This document shows positions 1 through 9,261 of a DNA stretch of 64,000 nucleotides, in pieces. The notes under the pieces are model-generated. The model was not told the origin of the DNA. It did no database searches and worked only from the letters and a program-made list of their open reading frames with translations. The position numbers and the translations under genes were made by a program. How positions within the stretch are numbered: the stretch's first letter is position 1; every line of letters begins with the position of its first letter. This stretch comes from Bacteroidota bacterium (GTDB lineage Bacteria > Bacteroidota > Bacteroidia > Flavobacteriales > Schleiferiaceae). The stretch spans positions 62,001-126,000 of the forward strand of contig JANSYJ010000002.1 of assembly GCA_024742495.1 (NCBI GenBank), given 5' to 3'.

Positions 1-1871
1 CTCGTAACCCGGCAACAATCGCCGATAATGTTGGTGACAATGTAGGTGATGTAGCGGGTATGGGTGCCGACCTTTTCGGTTCTTATGTTGCTACCATCTT
101 GGCTACCATGGTATTGGGTCAGGAAATAGATAGCATGGATGATTTTGGCGGTATGGCCCCAATTTTACTTCCAATGGTAATTGCTGGTTTAGGCCTAATC
201 TTCTCGATTATCTCGATGGCATTTGTGCGCATTAGTAATGAAAATAGCTCCGTGCAAAATGCCTTGAATATTGGAAACTGGTCCTCTATGATTTTAGTAG
301 TGATCGCCTCTTTACCACTTTGTATGTGGATGTTACCAGATAGTATGGTTCTTCGCGGCTATGAGTTTAGCTCAATGGATGTATTCTACTCGATTTTAGT
401 AGGTACTGGTGTTGGTGCTTTAATGAGTTGGATAACGGAGTTTTATACCGCCATGGGTAAGAAACCAGTTAATTCTATTGTTCAGCAGTCTTCTACCGGT
501 CATGCAACCAACATTATTGGAGGTTTAGCAATGGGTATGCAGTCTACTGTTATTCCTATTATTATTCTAGCGGCTGGAATTATTCTTTCTTACACCTTTG
601 CAGGTCTTTACGGTGTGGCTATTGCTGCCGCTGGAATGATGGCAACTACAGCAATGCAGTTAGCTATTGATGCATTTGGACCTATTGCGGATAATGCTGG
701 TGGTATTGCCGAAATGAGTGGTTTACCCGATGAGGTGCGTGGACGTACCGATAATTTGGATGCAGTAGGAAACACTACCGCTGCTACTGGTAAAGGTTTT
801 GCAATTGCTTCTGCCGCCTTAACGGCTTTAGCGCTTTTTGCAGCTTTTGTGGGTATCGCTGGAATTGACTCTATTGATATTTACAAAGCGCCAGTATTAG
901 CAATGCTATTTATTGGTGGTATGATTCCATTCATATTCTCTTCATTGGCAATCTCGGCAGTAGGCCGTGCCGCTATGGCAATGGTGCATGAAGTACGTCG
1001 CCAGTTTAAAGAGATTCCAGGTATTATGGAGTACAAAGCTGAGCCAGAATATGAAAAGTGTGTTGAAATCTCAACCGCTGCTTCTATTCGCGAAATGATG
1101 CTTCCAGGAGCTATCGCTTTAATTACTCCAGTTTTAGTTGGTTTTGGTTTCAACGGTGTGTTTGAAGAAACTTCCTCAGCAGAAATGCTTGGTGGATTAT
1201 TAGCCGGTGTAACGGTTAGTGGTGTACTGATGGGTATCTTCCAGAACAATGCTGGTGGTGCTTGGGATAATGCTAAAAAATCTTTTGAGGCCGGCGTTGA
1301 GATTGACGGTAAAATGGAATACAAGGGTTCTGAAGCGCATAAAGCTTCTGTAACTGGAGACACTGTGGGTGATCCATTTAAAGATACTTCAGGGCCTTCT
1401 ATGAATATCTTAATCAAATTAATGTCTATCGTTTCCTTAGTAATTGCCCCACATATTCACGTTGAGAATGGAATGAGCAGTCATGCTGATGCGACTATGA
1501 GTCGTGATTCTATCACCGCGATGACTGGCGACTATGTAACAGTAGAAACAGGAAAGGCTGGATCAGTAGATTTCTTAGGACCAGAAAACCTTGGCGGAAC
1601 CTTAGAGGTTCAGGCTTTTCGTTTTGACTTTCCTGTGGAAGAAACCATCATCGACTTTCAAATGTTATTGGACAGCGATGACGCGGCGGCTATTTTAGGA
1701 ACATCATTTAGTGAAGTAGCTGTTTTTGCGGCAGAATTACACCGAAATGAAGACGGTCGCTATAGCGGTCAAGGAGAGATTACCTTAGATGGCAATGCTC
1801 GCCCAGCTCAAATCCGAATTAAATTAGTAGCAGAAGATAAGGTTGAAGCAACCGTAGCCATGAAAGGCTAA
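1..1871 (+). CDS. hppA: membrane-bound K+-dependent-type proton/sodium-pumping pyrophosphatase, 5'-truncated, with extra C-terminal domain
   Basis: The integral-membrane pyrophosphatase couples PPi hydrolysis to H+ (or Na+) export. The window opens inside the gene: the reading frame is open from base 3 and starts in the hallmark NVGDNVGDVAGMGADLFGSY region, so the N-terminal third is missing. Multiple TM segments follow. The GNTTAATGKG motif has Ala where K+-independent enzymes carry Lys, which suggests the K+-dependent class. The family normally ends just after the NILIKLMSIVSLVIAP helix (about base 1450). Here about 137 more residues follow, ending in a DGRYSGQGEITLDG-type block that resembles the second half of a YceI-like lipocalin fold. 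A hairpin terminator follows the stop. Family call is firm; ion specificity and the identity of the extension are inferred. Confidence 0.95.
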   Translation, partial: RNPATIADNVGDNVGDVAGMGADLFGSYVATILATMVLGQEIDSMDDFGGMAPILLPMVIAGLGLIFSIISMAFVRISNENSSVQNALNIGNWSSMILVVIASLPLCMWMLPDSMVLRGYEFSSMDVFYSILVGTGVGALMSWITEFYTAMGKKPVNSIVQQSSTGHATNIIGGLAMGMQSTVIPIIILAAGIILSYTFAGLYGVAIAAAGMMATTAMQLAIDAFGPIADNAGGIAEMSGLPDEVRGRTDNLDAVGNTTAATGKGFAIASAALTALALFAAFVGIAGIDSIDIYKAPVLAMLFIGGMIPFIFSSLAISAVGRAAMAMVHEVRRQFKEIPGIMEYKAEPEYEKCVEISTAASIREMMLPGAIALITPVLVGFGFNGVFEETSSAEMLGGLLAGVTVSGVLMGIFQNNAGGAWDNAKKSFEAGVEIDGKMEYKGSEAHKASVTGDTVGDPFKDTSGPSMNILIKLMSIVSLVIAPHIHVENGMSSHADATMSRDSITAMTGDYVTVETGKAGSVDFLGPENLGGTLEVQAFRFDFPVEETIIDFQMLLDSDDAAAILGTSFSEVAVFAAELHRNEDGRYSGQGEITLDGNARPAQIRIKLVAEDKVEATVAMKG

Positions 1872-1897
1872 GTCGAAAGCGCTAATATTAGCATACT

Positions 1898-1931
1898 AAA
1901 AAGCCCCTTGGAAATTCCAAGGGGCTTTTTA
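1898..1931. terminator. bidirectional intrinsic terminator between hppA and the deoxynucleoside kinase
   Basis: An 11-bp perfect stem (GCCCCTTGGAA/TTCCAAGGGGC) with a one-base loop is flanked by A-tract and T-tract, so it can work for both convergent genes. Confidence 0.85.
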
Positions 1932-1988
1932 ATTGCAGTAAAACTGCTTTAATATTATTTATAGAAGGGCGCTTATCAAAGCGATGCT

Positions 1989-2603
1989 TTAAAACAGCCC
2001 GTTAAGCTCCGCATCAATATTGTTGATGATTTTACCAAGGTCCTCCGGTTTATTGGCGAAATCATTATCATCCACATTTATGATGAGTAAATTACCCTTG
2101 TCATATCCCGAAATCCATGCTTCATAGCGCTCATTCAATCGGTTGAGGTAGTCGATGCGAATATTATTTTCATAGTCGCGACCTCTCTTTTGAATTTGAT
2201 CCACTAAGGTAGGAATGGAGGCACGCAGGTAAATCAATAGATCGGGTGGCGCTACAAAGGATTCCATAAGTTCAAATAGGGAAAGGTAATTTTCGTAATC
2301 GCGACTGGGCATAAGACCCATTGCATGCAAGTTGGGAGCAAAGATGTGGGCATCCTCATAAATAGTCCGATCTTGAATAATCTTCTTGCCACCATCGCGA
2401 ATTTCCTTTACCTGACGGAAGCGACTATTTAAAAAATAAATCTGCAAGTTGAAAGACCAGCGTTGCATTTCCCGGTAAAAATCATCGAGATAGGGATTGT
2501 CCTCTACATCTTCAAAGTGAGGGGTCCACTTGTAGTGTTTAGCAAGTAAGCGGGTGAGAGTTGTTTTCCCAGAACCGATATTTCCGGATATGGCAATATG
2601 CAT
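1989..2603 (-). CDS. deoxynucleoside kinase family protein
   Basis: A soluble 204-aa kinase of the dNK (deoxyadenosine/deoxyguanosine/deoxycytidine kinase) family, which phosphorylates deoxynucleosides at the 5' position for nucleotide salvage. The P-loop GNIGSGKT lies at residues 7-14. The ERS-like position is represented by the DRTIYEDAHIF stretch, and the lid region contains KRGRDYENNI, matching the arginine-rich lid of the family. Length is typical. It converges on hppA across a shared terminator and lies 54 nt downstream of the 2658-3479 gene, so it may be last in that minus-strand unit. A second, diverged family member sits at 9763-10359. Substrate preference cannot be read from the sequence. 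Confidence 0.9.
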   Translation of the reverse strand: MHIAISGNIGSGKTTLTRLLAKHYKWTPHFEDVEDNPYLDDFYREMQRWSFNLQIYFLNSRFRQVKEIRDGGKKIIQDRTIYEDAHIFAPNLHAMGLMPSRDYENYLSLFELMESFVAPPDLLIYLRASIPTLVDQIQKRGRDYENNIRIDYLNRLNERYEAWISGYDKGNLLIINVDDNDFANKPEDLGKIINNIDAELNGLF

Positions 2604-2657
2604 GAGCGCTGAATTTTTAAGCCCACAAATCTAAAGATTTTAATGCCATTAAGGACC

Positions 2658-3479
2658 TTATCGGCTATCGATCCATCGGTATTGATGCAATTGATTTTTA
2701 GTTCTTAGATAGACCGTGGGTGCATGGTAAAAGATTTCTTCAGCTTCAGCTAGAGGACAAATGATTAAGTCCGATTTGGCCCCATCTATTTTGTGAACTT
2801 GCAAACTGTTATTGCCGTATAGGACTATAATTTGACCATTATAATAGTCCCAAGACTTTAGTTCGAAGGGAAGCTCAATCGCTTTTTCAAAGGCACCTTG
2901 AGCATCAAAAATCAAAAATTTCTGTTTTTCATTAAGCTGTATTAAAACCACTACCTGATCAAATCCACTTTGAGAATTTAAAACGACAGGTTTTTGCTCA
3001 TTAATAAGCTTGCTGAGTAAGGGACTGCGATTAAGAACCTTTTCTTGATCTAAGTCATAAAGCAGCATACGATCGGCATTTTGATCGTAGAGCCAGATTC
3101 TATTGCCATTGGACGCTGCCAAGTTTTTAGGATCCTGAAATTGAAAAGAAAGGTTGTATTCTCGACTTTGATTTAAACGATTATCGAGCAAGCGAAGTAA
3201 ATTCGAACTCTGATAATAAATCAATGGATTCATAGGGTTTAGTAGGTCTACTTGGGAGATAGAGCCTTGCACGGGATCGCTGTAGCTAGAAAGAAACTTG
3301 CCATTGGCATCAAGCTTTCGCAGTTCATCGTCCAATACCAAATAGATATTCCCAAATTGATCTAAGTCTATGAAATCGGTTTTGGCATCGATGCTGAGCT
3401 TGGTGTTAAATTCAAGTTCTTGGGCCTGACTAATAATGCTCAGGACTAAAAATACGCAATTGACAAATGAAGGCCTCAT
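2658..3479 (-). CDS. hypothetical secreted protein, possible beta-propeller
   Basis: 273 aa with an N-terminal hydrophobic signal peptide ending around SQAQ (residues 1-20), so probably periplasmic or surface-exposed. The body is rich in short strands separated by DLDQFGNIYLV- and SNGNRIWLYDQ-like repeats, a pattern of NHL/propeller-like proteins, but no defined family motif is recognised. Its start overlaps the stop of the upstream GH3-family gene by 4 nt, indicating translational coupling and a shared transcript. No enzymatic residues can be assigned. Function unknown. Confidence 0.75.
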   Translation of the reverse strand: MRPSFVNCVFLVLSIISQAQELEFNTKLSIDAKTDFIDLDQFGNIYLVLDDELRKLDANGKFLSSYSDPVQGSISQVDLLNPMNPLIYYQSSNLLRLLDNRLNQSREYNLSFQFQDPKNLAASNGNRIWLYDQNADRMLLYDLDQEKVLNRSPLLSKLINEQKPVVLNSQSGFDQVVVLIQLNEKQKFLIFDAQGAFEKAIELPFELKSWDYYNGQIIVLYGNNSLQVHKIDGAKSDLIICPLAEAEEIFYHAPTVYLRTKNQLHQYRWIDSR

Positions 3480-4990
3480 GATTGCAAGGCTAGAAGTTCA
3501 TCGATATGCCCGCGATCATTACTTAGGCGTGGCACTTTATTTTGGCCACCCATTTTTCCTTTGGATCGGAGCCAATCGAAAAACAAACCTTTGCGGGCTT
3601 CAATTATCTCTAGTGGTCTTAAGGCCATTCCTTTGTATCGCTTCGCTTCGTAATCACTATTTAATGTGCAAAGCTTTTGGTCTAATAAACGAGCAAATTC
3701 CTCTAAATCGTCTGGCCGCTTTTCAAATTCAATTAACCATTGATGGGCACCACTTTCATTTTTCTTCATGTAAATGGGAGCGGCAGTATACTCATGGACC
3801 CGGCAATTGCATTGATGACATACTTCGGTTAAAGCGGTTTCCGCATTTTCTACGATGAGCTCCTCGCCAAAGACATTTATAAAATGCTTAGTTCTTCCGG
3901 TGATGTGAAAGCGGTAGGGGTTTTTGGAGGTAAAGCGAATGGTATCTCCAATCAGGTAGCGCCATAAGCCAGCATTGGTGCTTATTACTACCGCATAACT
4001 TTTATTTAATTCTACCTCGCTTAAGCTGATGGTTTTCGAGTCGGTACCTTGGTACTGATCCATGGGAATGAACTCATAATAGATGCCATAATCGAGCATT
4101 AGGAGCATTTCCCCTGGCTCATGGGTATCTTGTATGCCAAAGAAGCCTTCTGAGGCATTATAGGTTTCGAGATAGTTTATTTCTTTTCCAATGAGTTCTT
4201 CAAATTGTGGGCGGTAAGGATCGAAGTTTACCCCTCCGTGCATGTACAACTCTAAGTTGGGCCAAACGTCGATGATGTATTTTTTTCCGCTTATTTCCAA
4301 AATGCGCTGCAGTAAAACCATCATCCAAGAAGGAACTCCCGCTATGGAAGCTACATCCTCGCGCATGGAGGTATTAGAGATCGCCTCAATTTTTGCCTCC
4401 CATTCCGACATAAGCGAAATTTTATTATTTGGCGTACTTCGCATTTCTACCCAAAAGGGGAGGTTTTCGATTATGATTGCCGAAACATCGCCGTAATAAG
4501 AATTGATCGCTTCATTATCCACAAAAGTGCTCCCACCCAATCGGAGGTTCATACCGCTGAAAATTTTGGTTTCAGGATACAAATTGCAATAGATGCTCAG
4601 GAGGTCTTTGCCGCCTTTAAAATGGCAATCCTCTATGTGCTCCGAGCTTACGGGTAGAAATTTACTTTTAGAATTAGTGGTGCCGCTCGATTTGGCGAAC
4701 CAACGAATTTCACTGGGCCAAAACACGTCATCCGCACCATTTCTTACCCTTTGAATTTCATCCTCCATGTCCTCGTATTGGCTGAGGGGGATTCGTTCAC
4801 TAAACTCTTCTTCGCTACTAATGCTTTTAAAATCATAGCGTTTTCCCCATTCAGTATCCGCGGCAGCGCCCAACAAGCTTTGTAAAACCTCGGCCTGCAC
4901 TTCGAAGGGGTATTTCTTAAAAAGCTCAATCTGATGAAAGCGCTTTTTCATTCTCCAGCTTAGAAAGGAATTTACCAAGTCGAGCTTCAT
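3476..4990 (-). CDS. GH3 auxin-responsive promoter family protein (acyl-adenylate/thioester-forming superfamily)
   Basis: 504 aa, full length for the bacterial GH3 family. The ATP-binding loop is visible as FAKSSGTTNSKSKFLP (about residues 99-114). Later motifs include YNASEGFFG (adenylate-binding) and GLWRYLIGDTIRF (hinge), followed by a C-terminal domain with TGRTKHFINVFGEEL. Plant GH3 enzymes conjugate amino acids to hormone carboxylates through an acyl-adenylate. Bacterial members are widespread in Bacteroidota, but their substrates are largely unknown. It is co-transcribed with the secreted protein downstream (4-nt overlap) and diverges from the DUF2797 gene across only 32 nt. Confidence 0.88.
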   Translation of the reverse strand: MKLDLVNSFLSWRMKKRFHQIELFKKYPFEVQAEVLQSLLGAAADTEWGKRYDFKSISSEEEFSERIPLSQYEDMEDEIQRVRNGADDVFWPSEIRWFAKSSGTTNSKSKFLPVSSEHIEDCHFKGGKDLLSIYCNLYPETKIFSGMNLRLGGSTFVDNEAINSYYGDVSAIIIENLPFWVEMRSTPNNKISLMSEWEAKIEAISNTSMREDVASIAGVPSWMMVLLQRILEISGKKYIIDVWPNLELYMHGGVNFDPYRPQFEELIGKEINYLETYNASEGFFGIQDTHEPGEMLLMLDYGIYYEFIPMDQYQGTDSKTISLSEVELNKSYAVVISTNAGLWRYLIGDTIRFTSKNPYRFHITGRTKHFINVFGEELIVENAETALTEVCHQCNCRVHEYTAAPIYMKKNESGAHQWLIEFEKRPDDLEEFARLLDQKLCTLNSDYEAKRYKGMALRPLEIIEARKGLFFDWLRSKGKMGGQNKVPRLSNDRGHIDELLALQS

Positions 4991-5022
4991 AGGAAGGTTT
5001 AGATTTGTAAAAAAATAGACTA

Positions 5023-5829
5023 ATGGAAATTTCGCTTACCCTTGAAAAAATGCCGACCTGGTTAGATGAAAATGGCGTGGCGCGCTATTTATTAAAAACC
5101 GATCAGGATTTTATCCAAATGCAAAGTCTCTTGGGGCGCCAAATTACAATAGAATTCACGAATGAAAAATACTGTGCAAATTGTTCCAATCGATTTGAGC
5201 AGTTGTTTCGAATGGGCTTTTGTCAAAATTGCTTTTTCACTGCCCCTCAGGCTGGCGAGAGCATCATTAGACCTGAACTTAGTAGGGCCCACGAAGGAAT
5301 TGAAGATCGGGATTTAGAATTTGAGAAATCCTATCAATTGCAACCGCATATCGTTTATTTGGCCAATAGTGGTGCCTTAAAAGTAGGTGTAACTCGAGAA
5401 GCTCAAAGGCCAACACGTTGGATTGATCAAGGGGCAAGCGCAGCTATCGTTTTGGCAAAAACTAGTAATAGATTTGAGGCGGGGCAAGTAGAGGTGGCTA
5501 TGAAGGCTTTTACCGGCGACAAAACTCCCTGGCAGCGGATGTTGAAGAATGATATACCGGTATTAGATCTATTGGAAGAGAAACAAAATTTAAAGGCTCA
5601 TTTTCAAGGAGCCCTGGCCCCGTTTTATGCAGAGGGTGAAGATGAAATTACCAATATAGAATACCCCATTTCCAATTATCCCACAAAGGTAAAGTCTATT
5701 AATCTGGATAAAGAGCCTAAAATAGAATCGACTTTAGTAGGAATTAGAGGGCAGTATTTAATCTTTGAAGGCGGTCGAGTGCTGAATGTTAGATCTAATA
5801 CGGGCTATCGAATTAGCTTAACCTTTTAG
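5023..5829 (+). CDS. DUF2797 domain-containing protein
   Basis: 268 aa. The N-terminal part has a Cys4 putative zinc site, CANC (about residue 47) and CQNC (about residue 65). The centre has HIVYLANSGALKVGVTRE, which recalls the GIY-YIG-like strand pair of this domain (YLA...KVGVT), followed by RWIDQGAS and a basic/aromatic segment. Biochemical role is not established. A TAGATTTG sequence 16 nt upstream of the ATG fits a Bacteroidota -7 box, but no -33 element is evident. The 3' end overlaps the convergent flippase-like gene by 17 nt. Confidence 0.82.
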   Translation: MEISLTLEKMPTWLDENGVARYLLKTDQDFIQMQSLLGRQITIEFTNEKYCANCSNRFEQLFRMGFCQNCFFTAPQAGESIIRPELSRAHEGIEDRDLEFEKSYQLQPHIVYLANSGALKVGVTREAQRPTRWIDQGASAAIVLAKTSNRFEAGQVEVAMKAFTGDKTPWQRMLKNDIPVLDLLEEKQNLKAHFQGALAPFYAEGEDEITNIEYPISNYPTKVKSINLDKEPKIESTLVGIRGQYLIFEGGRVLNVRSNTGYRISLTF

Positions 5830-6757
5830 TAAAGCGATCCATTTCTATTTTTTTAAGTACACTAAGTCCGGTGATTGCGGGCATGGCCCAATTGAAAAAC
5901 CATACTACCGTTCCGGCCAAGGTGAAAGTCAGGGCATCTGCTTCAAATAGTTCAAAAAAGTAAAGGGCAAGGGTGCCTTTAATAATAAAGTCGAAGCCGG
6001 TATAGCTTGGGATGAGGGCCGAAATAAAATAGTAAAGCGGAATACTCCAATAGAGCTCCCAGCTGATAACCTCTGGCTTAAAACTGAGGATAACTAGGGC
6101 TAGTTGAGAGGAAAACAGTAAAAAGCGAAGACCATTTAAGCAAAGCACTAAAAGCTTGTCTTGAACTTCTGGCTTTCCTTTCACCATATAATCTTTTACC
6201 GGTCGTCTCCAAATTTGCTTTTCATTAAAATAGCTCAATAGGCTTTCGAGGCGCAAATAGATGAATAAACTAAGCGTGAATAAAAGGACAAGTACCAGAC
6301 TATAGCCTAAACTGCTTCCATTTAAAGGCAGCATTATGGCTAGAATTAAAAAGCTAAGCAGGGCTTTAGAGAATAGTTTTGGTGCATGGGTCCAAAAAGT
6401 GAGAAAGAGCGCTTTTTTGCGGTCGTAAGGGTTTTCCTGAATAATATAGCGTCCAGCTATTTCGCCACTGTTTAGAGGTGAAATAAAAGCCAGGCCATAA
6501 CATTTCAAATTGTGGATGAGAGCCGTTTTTAAACTGATGCGATGTAATATCGATTGTACCCTTTGCCAGGCTTTTGCATCCAAGAGCAAGTTCGCTGCCC
6601 AAGCCGCTAGAAAACCAATGATGGCAATCCAAGTATTGGCATGTCCACGCCAATTTAAATTGGAAATTTCTATGCTTTCAAGTTTTTGATAGAGGAAATA
6701 GAAAGCAAGGCTTAAAAACAGAATCTTAAAAATCCAGAAGCTGCTCTTTTTTACCAT
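5813..6757 (-). CDS. lysylphosphatidylglycerol synthase TM-region family (flippase-like) integral membrane protein
   Basis: 314 aa with about seven to eight hydrophobic segments. The conserved pattern includes LKCYGLAFISPLNSGEIAGRY (about residues 84-104), resembling the substrate region of LPG-synthase/flippase-like (UPF0104) proteins, and ALIPSYTGFDFIIKGTLAL near the C-terminus. Family members are proposed lipid or lipid-linked-sugar translocases; the substrate here is unknown. The start overlaps the stop of the upstream queuosine-precursor transporter gene by 7 nt, so the two are co-transcribed. The 3' end overlaps DUF2797 on the other strand. Confidence 0.8.
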   Translation of the reverse strand: MVKKSSFWIFKILFLSLAFYFLYQKLESIEISNLNWRGHANTWIAIIGFLAAWAANLLLDAKAWQRVQSILHRISLKTALIHNLKCYGLAFISPLNSGEIAGRYIIQENPYDRKKALFLTFWTHAPKLFSKALLSFLILAIMLPLNGSSLGYSLVLVLLFTLSLFIYLRLESLLSYFNEKQIWRRPVKDYMVKGKPEVQDKLLVLCLNGLRFLLFSSQLALVILSFKPEVISWELYWSIPLYYFISALIPSYTGFDFIIKGTLALYFFELFEADALTFTLAGTVVWFFNWAMPAITGLSVLKKIEMDRFTKRLS

Positions 6758-7446
6758 AATTCAATTTCTTCATTGACTTTCAATTCGAAATAATGCCGAA
6801 TTGCAAAAACAATAGGATATATGATTAAGGTATCAGCGGCAGCGAAAAGAGCTTTAAATAACCAACCATCTCTTATTAAAGGTACTAATTCTGAAAATTC
6901 CTTAAGTCCCCAAAAAATTACGGTGATCACTAAAATAGTATCAACTAATTGCGAGAAAACTGTGGAAAGGTTGTTTCGCAACCAAAGGTGCTTTCCTCTT
7001 GATTTGCCCTTAATCCAATGAAAAATTCGAACGTCAACAAACTGGGCGACGAGGTAGGCAATCATACTCGATGAAATAACTCTCCAGGAGTTCTGAAAAA
7101 CGATATCGTATTGTTCATTGCTTACGGGGGAGCTCTCTATACCTGGGAAAATATGACCTAAATAGAGAATAAGTAGCACTAATAATGATGCAAAGAAGCC
7201 GCTAAACACAACAATGCTGGTGTTGCGACGGCCATAAATTTCGCTTAAAAGATCAGTAAACAGAAAGGTTAAGGGGTAGGGGATTACTCCTGCGGAAACG
7301 ATAAAGGTTTTAAAGCCTAAATCAACCGTTACAAATTTATTGGCAATTAAGTTACAGGTGATTAGGGCGGCAATAAACAAAGCCGCCAGAATCAAAAATA
7401 AGATTCCGGCGTGCTTTTGTTTTTTATGAGATAGCCTTACGGTCAT
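6751..7446 (-). CDS. yhhQ: queuosine precursor transporter (VUT/YhhQ family)
   Basis: 231 aa with six predicted TM helices. It carries the family signature PYPLTFLFTDLLSEIYGRR (about residues 56-74), an AYLVAQFVDVRIFHWIK segment and LRNNLSTVFSQLVDT. YhhQ/VUT proteins import queuosine precursors (preQ0/preQ1) for tRNA modification. It sits between sppA (shared base at 7446) and the flippase-like gene (7-nt overlap) in a minus-strand operon. The family assignment is secure; whether it prefers preQ0, preQ1 or queuine cannot be decided. Confidence 0.9.
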   Translation of the reverse strand: MTVRLSHKKQKHAGILFLILAALFIAALITCNLIANKFVTVDLGFKTFIVSAGVIPYPLTFLFTDLLSEIYGRRNTSIVVFSGFFASLLVLLILYLGHIFPGIESSPVSNEQYDIVFQNSWRVISSSMIAYLVAQFVDVRIFHWIKGKSRGKHLWLRNNLSTVFSQLVDTILVITVIFWGLKEFSELVPLIRDGWLFKALFAAADTLIIYPIVFAIRHYFELKVNEEIELW

Positions 7447-9209
7447 TAATCAATTTGCAAATCAAACTCTAAACGAGTTTGGAAGCCTTGGCGGCTTTGA
7501 GCGTTTTGAATAAGTTCGAGGTAGTAGGCGTAATGTCCGAGCTCTCTTTCGAGGGTGCTGGTGCTAAATCCTTCGTTGAGTTCTTTCAGGAAGGCCTGTA
7601 AAGGATCCTCCAATTCGGGGTAATTTACTACCGAATAAGACTCACTAATCCCGGCTTTCTCAGCGGCAATTGCAACCGCTTCATCAAGACCACCCATCAT
7701 ATCAACTAAACCTAGTTCTAGGGCTTTTTTTCCAGAGTAAACACGTCCTTGACCAAGGCTGTCAACTAGGGCAATGTCCATCCCTCTTCCAGCTGCAACT
7801 CTTTGTTTAAAGGTTCCGTAGATATTATCCACTTGGCGGATTAAAATTGCTCTTTCTGATGGACTTAAATCGCGGTCGATGGTTCCTAAATCCGAGTGTT
7901 TATTGGTTTTAACCGTTTCGATATTGATTCCAATTTTATCGTGCATTAGCTCTTCGGCAGTAAAAAAGAGACCGAAGGCGCCAATGCTTCCCGTTACGGT
8001 ATTTTCTTGTGCTAATATGGTGTCGGCATAGCAGGCAATGTAGTATCCACCGCTGGCAGCTACATCACCCATTGAAGCAATTACCGGCTTTTCTTGACGA
8101 GCAAGATCCATTTCACGCCAGATTACTTCCGAAGCCAAGGCGCTACCACCGGGGCTGTTTACTCTTAGTACAATGGCCTTCACTTTTGAATTTTTACGCG
8201 CTTCACGAATAGCGCGTGCAATACGCTCCGAACCAATTACATATTCTGATCCTTCACCACCTTGGATCTCCCCTTGGGCGTAAATTACGGCGACTCTGCT
8301 TTCATTGTATTCTGAGCTACCATTAATGTCTAGTTTGGAAGCGTATTTAGCAGGGTTAATAAAATTCACCGCCGAAATATTATCTACTTCCACCGCCTTA
8401 ATGAGCATTTCGTGGATTTGGTCCTTATAAGCCAATCCTTTAATAAGGCCTTGCTCTTGAGCTACTTTGGGATCAGTAAGTAATTCATCGGCTAAGCTAT
8501 TCAGTTGCGCTGGACTTAAATTGGCGCTGGCTGATACTTCATCCAAGTACTGTCCCCAAATTGAACTTAGTAGTTCGGTTAGTTGCATGCGATTAGCAGC
8601 ACTCATGGTGTCGCTTAAGAAGGGCTCTACCGCGCTTTTGAATTTATTTCCTGTAGCACGCAAAACAACTGGTTTTAGGCCAATATTATCTAAGGCTTCT
8701 CGGTAGTAAGTTACACTGGCACTTAATCCAGAGAACTCTATAATACCTTCGGGGTTTAACATAAAAGAGTCGGCCACCGAGGCTAAGTAAAGTCCTTTTT
8801 GGGTAAGGATTTCCGAATAGCCATAGATGAATTTTCCACTGGCTTTGAAATCAAGTAAAGCCTCTCGGATATCCTTTAATGTTGCGCTTCCTCCCAGTGG
8901 AATACCACCATCAAGATAAACTCCTTTTATTTTGGGGTCATCCTTAGCCGCTTTTAGAGCACCAAGTACATGGTTAAGGCCAATTGCAGATTCCATCTCA
9001 CCTGAAAAAGGGTCAATACTTTCGAAGGGATTATTTTGTGCACGGTCAACGTATCGCCCGTTCATATCAATTCTCAACACGGTATTGTCTTGAACCTCAA
9101 GCTCTGGACTTGAAATCGACGCCAAGGAGGCAAAGAGAATAAAGATTAAAAAGATTAAGATACCGCCTCCTAAGATGGAAGCTAGTAGCATTTTTAAGAA
9201 TGTTTTCAT
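7446..9209 (-). CDS. sppA: signal peptide peptidase SppA, 67K type (S49)
   Basis: 587 aa, the long tandem-domain form of SppA. An N-terminal TM anchor (residues 8-30) precedes two S49 domains. The likely catalytic Lys is K138 in the YSEILTQKGLYLAS motif of the first domain, and the catalytic Ser is S386 in GDVAASGGYYIA of the second, matching the Lys/Ser dyad of the E. coli enzyme. It degrades cleaved signal peptides in the membrane. It is first in a minus-strand operon with yhhQ and the flippase-like gene, and diverges from folK over 52 nt. Confidence 0.95.
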   Translation of the reverse strand: MKTFLKMLLASILGGGILIFLIFILFASLASISSPELEVQDNTVLRIDMNGRYVDRAQNNPFESIDPFSGEMESAIGLNHVLGALKAAKDDPKIKGVYLDGGIPLGGSATLKDIREALLDFKASGKFIYGYSEILTQKGLYLASVADSFMLNPEGIIEFSGLSASVTYYREALDNIGLKPVVLRATGNKFKSAVEPFLSDTMSAANRMQLTELLSSIWGQYLDEVSASANLSPAQLNSLADELLTDPKVAQEQGLIKGLAYKDQIHEMLIKAVEVDNISAVNFINPAKYASKLDINGSSEYNESRVAVIYAQGEIQGGEGSEYVIGSERIARAIREARKNSKVKAIVLRVNSPGGSALASEVIWREMDLARQEKPVIASMGDVAASGGYYIACYADTILAQENTVTGSIGAFGLFFTAEELMHDKIGINIETVKTNKHSDLGTIDRDLSPSERAILIRQVDNIYGTFKQRVAAGRGMDIALVDSLGQGRVYSGKKALELGLVDMMGGLDEAVAIAAEKAGISESYSVVNYPELEDPLQAFLKELNEGFSTSTLERELGHYAYYLELIQNAQSRQGFQTRLEFDLQID

Positions 9210-9220
9210 TTTCGATGATT

Positions 9221-9228
9221 TAGTTTTG
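9221..9228 (+). promoter_or_regulatory. candidate -7 element for folK-dNK
   Basis: TAGTTTTG matches the Bacteroidota -7 consensus TAnnTTTG exactly and lies 33 nt upstream of the TTG start of folK. No clear TTG -33 element is present at the usual 17-23 nt spacing, so the call is tentative. Confidence 0.4.
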
Positions 9229-9261
9229 CCTATTTAAAGCAATATTAATTAATACTACGGT

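Noticed and set aside
881-1417. 178-aa open frame antisense to hppA
   Set aside because: It lies wholly inside the pyrophosphatase gene on the other strand, has no family motifs, and its low-complexity Ser/Pro/Ile composition fits a shadow frame.
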